The notes under the pieces were generated by a model that ran no database searches, had not been told where the DNA came from, and worked only from the letters and a program-made list of their open reading frames with translations. 14,505 nucleotides of DNA from Candidatus Avelusimicrobium faecicola (GTDB lineage: Bacteria > Elusimicrobiota > Elusimicrobia > Elusimicrobiales > Elusimicrobiaceae): NCBI GenBank assembly GCA_900540405.1, contig UQFW01000037.1, positions 1 through 14,505 on the forward strand. Direction: 5' to 3'. Numbering within the stretch: position 1 is the stretch's first letter; every line of letters begins with the position of its first letter. The position numbers were made by a program, and so were the translations under genes. This document shows, piece by piece, positions 1-5,535 of the stretch.

Positions 1-41
1 CAAGTGAGCAACAAAGAAGTAGGGCTTTTTAGTAAGAAAAC

Positions 42-206
42 TGGCGGAGAGGGAGGGATTCGCCCTGCATAAATTTCCTGACGGAAATTTTGCCCGGGCC
101 CGCCCTCGCGGTGTTCGCCTTTCAGCCTACGGCCTCAAACTCACACAACGCTGCGGGCTTCAAATCCCTACGCAACACCAAGCAGTTGGTGTTGCTCCAC
201 TCTCCC
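42..206 (-). repeat. tRNA-like structured element, possible tRNA-Ser-derived repeat or ncRNA
   Basis: No protein gene is credible here. On the minus strand the block begins GGGAGAG (206-200) and ends CTCTCCGCCA (51-42), so its ends can form a 6-bp acceptor-like helix (200-205 with 46-51) followed by G and CCA. Inside are a perfect 10-bp hairpin with a 4-nt loop (172-195), a perfect 8-bp hairpin with a 4-nt loop (71-90), a 7-bp helix joining 54-60 with 163-169, and a 6-bp helix joining 98-103 with 153-158. The 3' part resembles a T-arm (GCAGGGCGAATCCCTC) but lacks the TT of the usual TTCGAAT loop, so it is not a functional ordinary tRNA. Eighteen bases (45-62) are identical to the 3' end of the adjacent tRNA-Ser. 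I infer a tRNA-derived repeat or a structured RNA. Copy number and expression cannot be judged from this window. Confidence 0.55.
45..62 (-). repeat. 18-bp direct repeat of the tRNA-Ser 3' end (att-like)
   Basis: Positions 45-62 and 248-265 carry the same 18 bases, CGAATCCCTCCCTCTCCG on the minus strand, in the same orientation. The second copy is the 3' half of the T-arm, the acceptor strand and the discriminator of tRNA-Ser. An intact tRNA followed downstream by a repeat of its 3' end is the usual layout of attL/attR around an element integrated at a tRNA gene. Here only about 185 bp separate the copies and no integrase is present, so a remnant or a tRNA-derived repeat is as likely. Confidence 0.6.
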
Positions 207-246
207 GGAAATCAAAAACCCCGCTTACGCGGGGTTTTAGATTTCC
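207..246 (-). terminator. Rho-independent terminator after tRNA-Ser
   Basis: A perfect 10-bp stem (215-224 with 229-238, GC-rich core CCCCGC/GCGGGG) closes a TTAC-type 4-nt loop. After one A·A mismatch the pairing resumes for 7 bp (207-213 with 240-246), giving an unusually long imperfect palindrome of 40 nt. On the minus strand the core is followed by TTTTTGATTT. It starts 2 nt after the tRNA discriminator base and probably ends both the tRNA transcript and any read-through from the upstream operon. Confidence 0.8.
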
Positions 247-247
247 A

Positions 248-338
248 CGGAGAGGGAGGGATTCGAACCCTCGATACGGGAATTAACCCGTATAACGGTT
301 TAGCAAACCGCCGCTTTCGGCCTCTCAGCCACCTCTCC
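248..338 (-). tRNA. tRNA-Ser(GCU)
   Basis: The minus strand folds as a class II tRNA. The acceptor GGAGAGG pairs with CCTCTCC, the D-arm contains GGCTGAGAGGCC, and the anticodon stem GCGGT/ACCGT encloses the loop TTGCTAA with anticodon GCT, which reads AGC and AGU codons. A long variable arm follows (ATACGGG paired with CCCGTAT), then the T-arm GAGGGTTCGAATCCCTC. The long variable arm and the discriminator G at 248 both fit serine identity. CCA is not encoded: the next bases on the minus strand are TGG. It lies 85 bp after the SDR gene and has a plausible promoter of its own. Confidence 0.95.
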
Positions 339-376
339 AAAATTTGCGCTAACAGTAAAATACCGTCAACAGTTAT

Positions 377-382
377 ATTATA
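377..382 (-). promoter_or_regulatory. Candidate -10 box of the tRNA-Ser promoter, within dyad symmetry
   Basis: A perfect TATAAT occurs on the minus strand about 38 nt before the tRNA, which would give a short 5' leader of about 32 nt. I see no good -35 at 16-18 bp. The box lies inside a perfect inverted repeat GTTATA-A-TATAAC (372-384). One arm of a second inverted repeat (378-385 with 402-409, TTATAACA/TGTTATAA) also covers it, so a bound regulator is possible but unproven. Confidence 0.4.
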
Positions 383-423
383 ACAAAATTTTTAAGGTTT
401 GTGTTATAACATTACGCCTCATG

Positions 424-1380
424 TTAAAAGCTCTTTTTTAAGCCTTCCGGCAAGGCGGAAAATGTCTGCCCCGTCAGCGCCGTCCATTTTTTGCCACTGC
501 AAATCCAATGCCCGGGGATGACGGCTTCCGTCACTTTATCATAGTTGAGGGCCGGTTCCGCGCCGCTTATGCGGGCCGCGGTTTCATATATAAACGCGGC
601 AACGCGCATCAGCCATTGGGGGGCGCTGGGCATAAACGGTTTTTTTACCCCCATAGCCGCCGCCATTTGGGTAATAAAAGAATCCCAAGAATAAATATGC
701 TCGTCACACACAAAATAGGTTTCGCCGCCGGTGTCCGGCCGTTCGTACGCCGTCACTAACGCGCGCACTAAATCGTCCACATGCACAAAGCTGAAAAACC
801 CGTTGCCGGACGTGTTCACCATCAGCCCGCGCTTTACCCACGCGGCTATTTTGGATACGCCGGAATCGTTTTTGCCGTACACAATCGGCGGGCGAATAAT
901 CGTCCATTTAATACCGGGTTTTAAGGTTTTGACGGCCTTTTCCCCCCCTAATTTGGTAATGCCGTAATCGGACACCGGCTTCGGCTCGTCGGTTTCCGTC
1001 CGGGGATGGTTTTTATCTGCCGCGTAGCCGCTGGCCGCCAAACTGGAAACGTGAACAAACGTTTTTAGGCCCGGCGTTTGGTTGGCCGCCGCCACCACAT
1101 TTTGCGCGGCCACCACATTGGCGCGCTCAAAATCCGCCCGGGAAAAGCCGAAAATGGCCGCCGCCAAATTAAATACGCCCTCACAGCCTTCCATGGCTTT
1201 TTGCAAGCTGGGCACATTATTATAATCCACCCGCACCACACGCACGGCCGGGTTGGCCGGTTGCTCTTTAGGCTCCCGGCGCGAGGTAATGCGCACTTGG
1301 AAACCCGCCTGCAAAAGCGCATCCGTCAATTTGCGGCCGATAAAGCCGTTGCCGCCGGTAATTAAAACGGTCGGTTTCAT
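424..1380 (-). CDS. NAD(P)-dependent epimerase/dehydratase, extended SDR family
   Basis: This 318-residue protein is of the length usual for extended short-chain dehydrogenases. The N-terminal Rossmann fold has the dinucleotide-binding motif GGNGFIG (residues 9-15). The active site is visible as the VSSLAASG segment (Ser112/113) and Tyr139-x3-Lys143 in YGITK, followed by IIRPPIVYG (about 161-169), typical of the NAD-dependent epimerase / 3-beta-HSD-like branch. The substrate is most likely a nucleotide sugar or a lipid/sterol-like molecule, but the sequence does not decide which. The start is well supported: AGGTGG lies 5 nt upstream, and its ATG overlaps the TAA of the preceding 3-TM gene (TAATG). 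It is the last gene of the ftsK operon. I see no terminator before the tRNA. Confidence 0.88.
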   Translation of the reverse strand: MKPTVLITGGNGFIGRKLTDALLQAGFQVRITSRREPKEQPANPAVRVVRVDYNNVPSLQKAMEGCEGVFNLAAAIFGFSRADFERANVVAAQNVVAAANQTPGLKTFVHVSSLAASGYAADKNHPRTETDEPKPVSDYGITKLGGEKAVKTLKPGIKWTIIRPPIVYGKNDSGVSKIAAWVKRGLMVNTSGNGFFSFVHVDDLVRALVTAYERPDTGGETYFVCDEHIYSWDSFITQMAAAMGVKKPFMPSAPQWLMRVAAFIYETAARISGAEPALNYDKVTEAVIPGHWICSGKKWTALTGQTFSALPEGLKKSF

Positions 1381-1883
1381 TAATCCACCTTAATATCCAG
1401 GGTATCTTCCATCTTTTTTACGGCTTTTTTGGTGTGTTTCTGGATTTTTGCTTTGGTTTCGTTTACGCCTTCTTTATTTTCTTCCATTTCCTGATTGACG
1501 AAATTTTCGGCGCGGTCTGCCCGGCGGCGTACAAAGTCAAAATTAAATGTAAAACGGTTTAAGCCGCGTTTAATGTCCTCTTTGGTGGGGACTTCGCCAT
1601 ATTTTATTTTGTTAATAGGGGTCACGTTGTCTTTCTGCGGGAAATACCACAACAACGAACACATAATCATAACCACCAAAACAAAGGTAATCAACTTATT
1701 GAGCGACGGGAAGTTATACAACCCCAACATATTGCTGATGATAGACAATACCAAAATAACCCCGGTCCACATAGCCAACGTCACGCCCACAAAATACAGG
1801 CCCGCCGCATCATAATTGGGGTACAAAACCATTACCACAAAATAGCACATCAATAAAAACATAAAACGCTGCCAACCATTCAT
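1380..1883 (-). CDS. Membrane protein of unknown function, three TM segments
   Basis: I do not recognise this 167-residue protein. The N-terminal half has three hydrophobic stretches (about residues 6-22, 28-54 and 62-81). The C-terminal half (about 83-167) is highly charged and hydrophilic, rich in Lys, Glu and Arg, with a likely helical or coiled-coil stretch around 118-160. It would sit in the inner membrane with a long soluble tail. The start is clear: AGGAG lies 9 nt before the ATG, inside the last codons of the tonB-like gene, which ends 2 nt upstream. Its stop overlaps the SDR start. Being tightly coupled to an exbB-exbD-tonB set suggests an envelope role or an accessory part of that motor, but this rests only on context. 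Confidence 0.8.
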   Translation of the reverse strand: MNGWQRFMFLLMCYFVVMVLYPNYDAAGLYFVGVTLAMWTGVILVLSIISNMLGLYNFPSLNKLITFVLVVMIMCSLLWYFPQKDNVTPINKIKYGEVPTKEDIKRGLNRFTFNFDFVRRRADRAENFVNQEMEENKEGVNETKAKIQKHTKKAVKKMEDTLDIKVD

Positions 1884-1885
1884 AA

Positions 1886-2602
1886 TTATTTCTCCTGTTT
1901 GAATTCTACCGCCACAGTCAGTTCGTCCTTTTCGTAATACATAGGCAAGGGCGAAAAAGGCCCGGCGTTAATAACGGCAGAGGAAGCCGCAAAATCATAA
2001 GTATCATCCCCGGACGAACGCTGTACGGTCACATTTTTTACCTTGCCGTCCCGGGCAATAGAAAAAGCTACAAGCGCGGATAACACATTCCCCGCCGGAC
2101 GGCGTTTTTCCCACTCAATCCATAAAGAGTTTCTAACCTGCGTGATGTACCACGGATAAGGGAAATTGGCAAAATCGGTTTGAATATTCCCGCCTTGAAA
2201 TTCGCCCTCTTTGCTGGCTTGCAAAGAGTCATCTTTTCCGCCCTCGCCTTCCTCTAAAATGCTGGGGGCGGCCAACGGCGCGGGGGCGGGTTGCTTTTTG
2301 ACCGCCTGTTTTTTGGCGGAAATTTCACTCTTGGACGCATACGCCTTTTTAACAGGCTTGGCGGCCGGCTGTTGGCTGGCGGTATCCGTCACGGCCGGGG
2401 CTTTTACCTCGGGCGCTTTGGGCTTTTGGGCGGGCGCGGGCGCTTTGGCTTCCTGCCCGGTGGTAGCCACCACCTTGCCACTGCCGATAAAATCTATCGT
2501 ATAGGTGGCAGAGGGCTTTTTCCCGGCCGGAAGCATTACCAGGAAAATAAGCAAAAACAGTAAGGCGTGTACTCCGCCCGAATACGCAAGATAACGGTTC
2601 AT
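1886..2602 (-). CDS. TonB/TolA-like energy transducer
   Basis: This 238-residue protein has the three-part build of TonB/TolA proteins. A single N-terminal membrane anchor (about 9-26) is followed by a Pro/Ala/Lys-rich linker that could span the periplasm (about 46-113) and by a folded C-terminal domain (about 147-236). That domain contains PYPWYITQVRNSLWIEW, then a VAFSIARDGKV strand, as in TonB C-terminal domains. It should pass proton-motive-force energy from the ExbB/ExbD motor to an outer-membrane partner. The start overlaps the exbD stop (TAATG), so translation is coupled. No TonB-dependent receptor, tolB or pal lies nearby, so TonB and TolA roles cannot be separated, and I give no symbol. 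Confidence 0.85.
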   Translation of the reverse strand: MNRYLAYSGGVHALLFLLIFLVMLPAGKKPSATYTIDFIGSGKVVATTGQEAKAPAPAQKPKAPEVKAPAVTDTASQQPAAKPVKKAYASKSEISAKKQAVKKQPAPAPLAAPSILEEGEGGKDDSLQASKEGEFQGGNIQTDFANFPYPWYITQVRNSLWIEWEKRRPAGNVLSALVAFSIARDGKVKNVTVQRSSGDDTYDFAASSAVINAGPFSPLPMYYEKDELTVAVEFKQEK

Positions 2603-3003
2603 TAGTTTTTAGATAAAACCCCAATACCCAGTTTGGCCGCGCCTAATTTTTTGGCGGTGTCAAACACGTCCACCACGGTTTGTATGGGCACTTCTTTATC
2701 CGCCTGGACTAAAATGGTTTTTTTATTGGCCTTGCCCATACGCAACACCAACTCACGCTCCAACGCGGCGGGCGATATTTTTTTATCGGCCAGTAAAATC
2801 GCCCCGCTTTTAAGCACTTCTATACGGATGACGTCGTCCTCGGCCGTGGTATTAATGGCCTTAGCTTTGGGCAAATCCACGCTTAACTGCATTTGCACCA
2901 AAAGCGGGCTCATAACCATAAAAATAATCAGCAAAATCAGCGTAATATCAATAAACGGCACCATATTGATTTCCGCCATGACGGTTCTTTGTTTATGCGC
3001 CAT
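2602..3003 (-). CDS. exbD: ExbD/TolR-family biopolymer transport protein
   Basis: At 133 residues it matches the usual size of ExbD/TolR. A short cytoplasmic N-terminus is followed by one membrane helix (about 14-36) with the family signature NMVPFIDITLILLIIFMV. Asp19 is the conserved membrane aspartate that carries protons in this family. The rest is a periplasmic domain (about 40-133) with the ILVQADKEVPIQTVVDVFD segment typical of the family. It works as a dimer inside the ExbB pentamer. Its ATG overlaps the exbB stop and its stop overlaps the tonB-like start, both as TAATG. It could equally be called TolR. Confidence 0.92.
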   Translation of the reverse strand: MAHKQRTVMAEINMVPFIDITLILLIIFMVMSPLLVQMQLSVDLPKAKAINTTAEDDVIRIEVLKSGAILLADKKISPAALERELVLRMGKANKKTILVQADKEVPIQTVVDVFDTAKKLGAAKLGIGVLSKN

Positions 3004-3644
3004 TATTCTTGCACCCGGTTATAGATAATTTCGTCGGCAATGTTTTCCAATTCTTTAGAGAAAAAATTGGTTTTGCTCAAAAAATAGTTGTAGGCAATAA
3101 CAGCCGGAATAGCCACAAACAACCCGGCCGCCGTGTTAATAAGCGCTTCGGCAATACCGGCCGCCACCACGGAGGCACCTGCCGCCGCGGCCGCGCTGGA
3201 GGCTAAATCCTTAAAAGCGTGCATAACGCCGATAACCGTGCCGAACAACCCGATAAACGGCGTAATACTGCCCAGCGTACCCAATACCGTCAAGCGGCTT
3301 TGCAGGCGGGTAATTTCCCAATCAATGACCGAGTTGGCAATTTCTTTTTGTTCTTCTTTCGTGCGGCCCCCCTCTTGCAGTAAACGCAAAATAAGGTTAG
3401 AGGCCGGGGTGTCTTTGGTAATTTCCTTGCGGCAGGCGTCTTCCACCTTGGGGAAGTTGGACGAGCGCAACGGGTGGCGGCAATAGGCAATCAGCTTGCG
3501 CGATACTCCCACCGCTTTACGCAGGCGCACCCAGCGTTCAAAAATAACGGAAAGGGAATACACCGATAACAACAATAACAAAATAAGCACCGGCCCGCCG
3601 GCGGAAAACAACTCACGCAAATTAGTCATACTGGACATTTCCAT
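3003..3644 (-). CDS. exbB: ExbB/TolQ/MotA-family proton channel subunit
   Basis: This 213-residue inner-membrane protein has three membrane helices (about 17-35, 122-144 and 165-190). The core signature LGSITPFIGLFGTVIGVMHAF (about 123-143) and the IAEALINTAAGLFVAIPAVIAYN segment are those of the MotA/TolQ/ExbB family. A cytoplasmic loop lies between helices 1 and 2. An Ala-rich stretch (about 148-162) separates helices 2 and 3. The start is supported by AAGGAG about 9 nt upstream in a 21-bp gap after pgpA, the widest gap inside the operon. With exbD and the tonB-like gene it forms a complete motor set. TolQ is an equally valid family name. Confidence 0.92.
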   Translation of the reverse strand: MEMSSMTNLRELFSAGGPVLILLLLLSVYSLSVIFERWVRLRKAVGVSRKLIAYCRHPLRSSNFPKVEDACRKEITKDTPASNLILRLLQEGGRTKEEQKEIANSVIDWEITRLQSRLTVLGTLGSITPFIGLFGTVIGVMHAFKDLASSAAAAAGASVVAAGIAEALINTAAGLFVAIPAVIAYNYFLSKTNFFSKELENIADEIIYNRVQE

Positions 3645-3665
3645 TTCTATAAGCTCCTTTTTCTT

Positions 3666-4163
3666 TTAGCCGCGCACGGCAAATATTATAAAAATCTGTA
3701 TCAAAATGTTGGCCATAAGCCCGGCGGCCACATCATCAAACACCACCCCAAAGGCATTTTCCATACGGTCAAACGTTTTTACCAACCACGGTTTTAAGGT
3801 GTCAAAAGTTCTAAACAATACAAACGCCGCCAACAAATACGGCCACTGCCGGGGCAAGAACATCATGGCGGTAAAATAACCGGCCACTTCGTCTATCACA
3901 ATTTTGGGGTTATCGTGCCCGGTGTATCCCTTAAATTGTACTTTTTTACAAATATACACCGCAAATGCCCAAAACGCCAGTAAAAAAATCAAATACAGCA
4001 TACCGTCTTGGGGCAAAATATACATAAACGGCACCGCCAACAGCGTGCCCAAAAAACCTGCCCCCGTATTTTTTTTGAACTTAAACACCAACGGCGGCAG
4101 ATAGCTGATAAAAAACCCCGTAGCCAAACAACGTATTATTTTTTGCACGCGCTTATTCCCCAC
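3666..4163 (-). CDS. pgpA: Phosphatidylglycerophosphatase A
   Basis: It removes the phosphate from phosphatidylglycerophosphate to give phosphatidylglycerol, the step after PgsA, whose gene lies directly upstream. Counting from this GTG start, the PgpA motifs are GAGFLGTLLAVP (about 34-45), HDNPKIVIDEVAGY (83-96, with the acidic metal-binding residues of the family), FRTFDTLKPW (117-126) and FGVVFDDVAAG (about 138-148). Four hydrophobic helices are visible. The start is uncertain because no ATG is available. A TTG at 4184 has no ribosome site. This GTG has GGA 6 nt upstream, and another GTG at 4148 has GGGGA about 8 nt upstream. All three overlap the end of pgsA (by 49, 28 or 13 bp), so translation is probably coupled. 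Confidence 0.9.
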   Translation of the reverse strand: MGNKRVQKIIRCLATGFFISYLPPLVFKFKKNTGAGFLGTLLAVPFMYILPQDGMLYLIFLLAFWAFAVYICKKVQFKGYTGHDNPKIVIDEVAGYFTAMMFLPRQWPYLLAAFVLFRTFDTLKPWLVKTFDRMENAFGVVFDDVAAGLMANILIQIFIIFAVRG

Positions 4164-4759
4164 GATTTTTCCAACAATTCCCAATTATTTTTTAAGTAGG
4201 AAACCGCACTTATCCAGGTAATCACGGCGGCAATAGCCGTCATGGCGTACGGGAGCTGCTGCAACGTATAAAAAGTAATGGTAAAAAACCGCCGCGCACA
4301 GCCGGACGTCAGCCCGATTAAGTGGTATACATCCAACACAAAGAAAATCAGCCCCACGGTAGTCATTTGGATAACCGTTTTGAATTTTCCCCACCGTTCC
4401 GCCGCCATTACTTTGCCTTCCAACGCGGCAATTACGCGCAGGGTGGAAATCATCAGTTCGCGCAGTAAAATAAAAAATACGGCCCAAACCGGCACGTCCA
4501 ATTCTTTAATGCCCACAAACGCAAACAACGCGGCCGATACCAAAATTTTATCCACAAACGGGTCCACAATGGCCCCAAACGGCGTAATGGTATTGGTTTG
4601 GCGGGCAATTTTTCCGTCTACCCAATCGGTAGAAGCGGCCACAATAAAAATAAGAGTGGCTACCAAACGCGCCCAGGCAAACGGCATTAAAATAAACAAA
4701 AACATTACAATAGAAAGCGCCGCGCGGCTTAATGTAATTTTATTGGCTAACGTCATCAT
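4136..4759 (-). CDS. pgsA: CDP-diacylglycerol--glycerol-3-phosphate 3-phosphatidyltransferase
   Basis: This enzyme makes phosphatidylglycerophosphate from CDP-diacylglycerol and glycerol-3-phosphate in the inner membrane. The CDP-alcohol phosphotransferase signature D-G-x2-A-R-x8-G-x3-D-x3-D is complete: Asp48, Gly49, Ala52, Arg53, Gly62, Asp66 and Asp70. Five or six hydrophobic segments cover most of the 207 residues, normal for PgsA. PgsA rather than another CDP-alcohol transferase is favoured by TDWVDGKIAR, by FGAIVDPFVDKIL, and by the pgpA gene immediately after it. The ATG overlaps the TGA of the lolA-like gene (ATGA), with GAGG about 10 nt upstream. Confidence 0.93.
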   Translation of the reverse strand: MMTLANKITLSRAALSIVMFLFILMPFAWARLVATLIFIVAASTDWVDGKIARQTNTITPFGAIVDPFVDKILVSAALFAFVGIKELDVPVWAVFFILLRELMISTLRVIAALEGKVMAAERWGKFKTVIQMTTVGLIFFVLDVYHLIGLTSGCARRFFTITFYTLQQLPYAMTAIAAVITWISAVSYLKNNWELLEKSWGISACKK

Positions 4760-5535
4760 TTTTTAATAACCTCTTTGAATAAATTTTTGGCAAGCGGTTT
4801 ATTTTTAACCGTTTGTTTCAAATCGGCCTGCGTTTTCATCAAGTCAGATTCTATAATAATAGACTGCGGAAAATAATCTTTTCCGTCCAACAACAAATAA
4901 AGGGTATATCCGGCGGATTTATCCTTGGGGAGCAGTTTTAATACAGTCCGCTGGGGCGTGGAATCAAACACGGTGGCTTGGTGCGCCTGCAACAAAGCCG
5001 TATAGTGGCCGAAATCAAACAATGCCTTATTGGGTTGTCCGTTCACCCACTCCGCCCACGGCATAGCGGTTATTTCTTTACCGGAAGCATCTAAAATGCG
5101 CAATACTTTTTTATCGGTGACGGCAGTTTGCTCCGTTTTTTCTTCGTCATTTAAGGTATCCAACCGCAACAGTTGCCCTTGGGCTTGGAAAAACAGCTTG
5201 CCGTGCGAACGGCTGATAACCACTCCGTCATAAGAGGTGGTTTGCTCAAAAGCCGTATTTAAGGTGGTTAATTTTTTATCCCATTTTGCAAACGCCTTTA
5301 GCGGGTCCGTTTGCGCCGCTTTGGGGGCCGCTTTTTGGGGAGCGGGAGCCGCGGTTTGCCCGGCGGCAGATTTTTCTTGAGCCACGGCCGCGGTTTGCCC
5401 GGCAGGGGTTATTGGGGCCACTGCCGTCCCCTGGGGGGCCGCCGTTTTTTGGCCGGCCGCCGGGGCATTTTTGTCAGCCCCAAACGCACCAACCGCTAAA
5501 CCCAGCAATAAAAAACTACTTATAAACCGTTTCAT
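4756..5535 (-). CDS. lolA: LolA-like outer-membrane lipoprotein carrier
   Basis: LolA carries lipoproteins across the periplasm from the inner to the outer membrane. From this start the protein has 259 residues: a signal peptide (about 1-20, ending AVGAFGA-D), a low-complexity Ala/Pro/Gln/Lys/Thr stretch (about 21-78) and a LolA-type domain (about 79-259). That domain begins LTTLNTAFEQTT and continues with a GKLFFQAQGQLLRLDT strand, as in the family. The long linker is not typical of LolA; GQTAA recurs in it and the DNA repeats CGCGGTTTGCCCGGC on the plus strand near 5350 and 5389. The start was chosen because it opens the signal peptide and has AAGGA about 9 nt upstream. It overlaps the ftsK end by 20 bp. 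An in-frame ATG at 5595 would put 20 residues before the signal peptide. The ftsK-lolA order is common in other bacteria and supports the call. Confidence 0.82.
   Translation of the reverse strand: MKRFISSFLLLGLAVGAFGADKNAPAAGQKTAAPQGTAVAPITPAGQTAAVAQEKSAAGQTAAPAPQKAAPKAAQTDPLKAFAKWDKKLTTLNTAFEQTTSYDGVVISRSHGKLFFQAQGQLLRLDTLNDEEKTEQTAVTDKKVLRILDASGKEITAMPWAEWVNGQPNKALFDFGHYTALLQAHQATVFDSTPQRTVLKLLPKDKSAGYTLYLLLDGKDYFPQSIIIESDLMKTQADLKQTVKNKPLAKNLFKEVIKK

Noticed and set aside
42..206. Ordinary functional tRNA or tmRNA gene
   Set aside because: The T-loop lacks two bases, there is no anticodon arm in the right place, and the typical tmRNA 5' start and tag-peptide frame are not visible.
341..369. 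TTGACG as a -35 box for tRNA-Ser
   Set aside because: The matching -10 position is CAAATT, which is poor, and the start would fall inside the 5' end of the mature tRNA.
90..383. Plus-strand open frame of 97 codons across the structured element and tRNA
   Set aside because: It runs through the antisense of a convincing tRNA and through inverted repeats, has no ribosome site, and its product looks like translated RNA-gene sequence.
5340..5410. Short DNA repeats inside lolA as a possible repeat array or CRISPR remnant
   Set aside because: They simply encode the repeated GQTAA peptide of the low-complexity linker; spacing and copy number do not fit an array.
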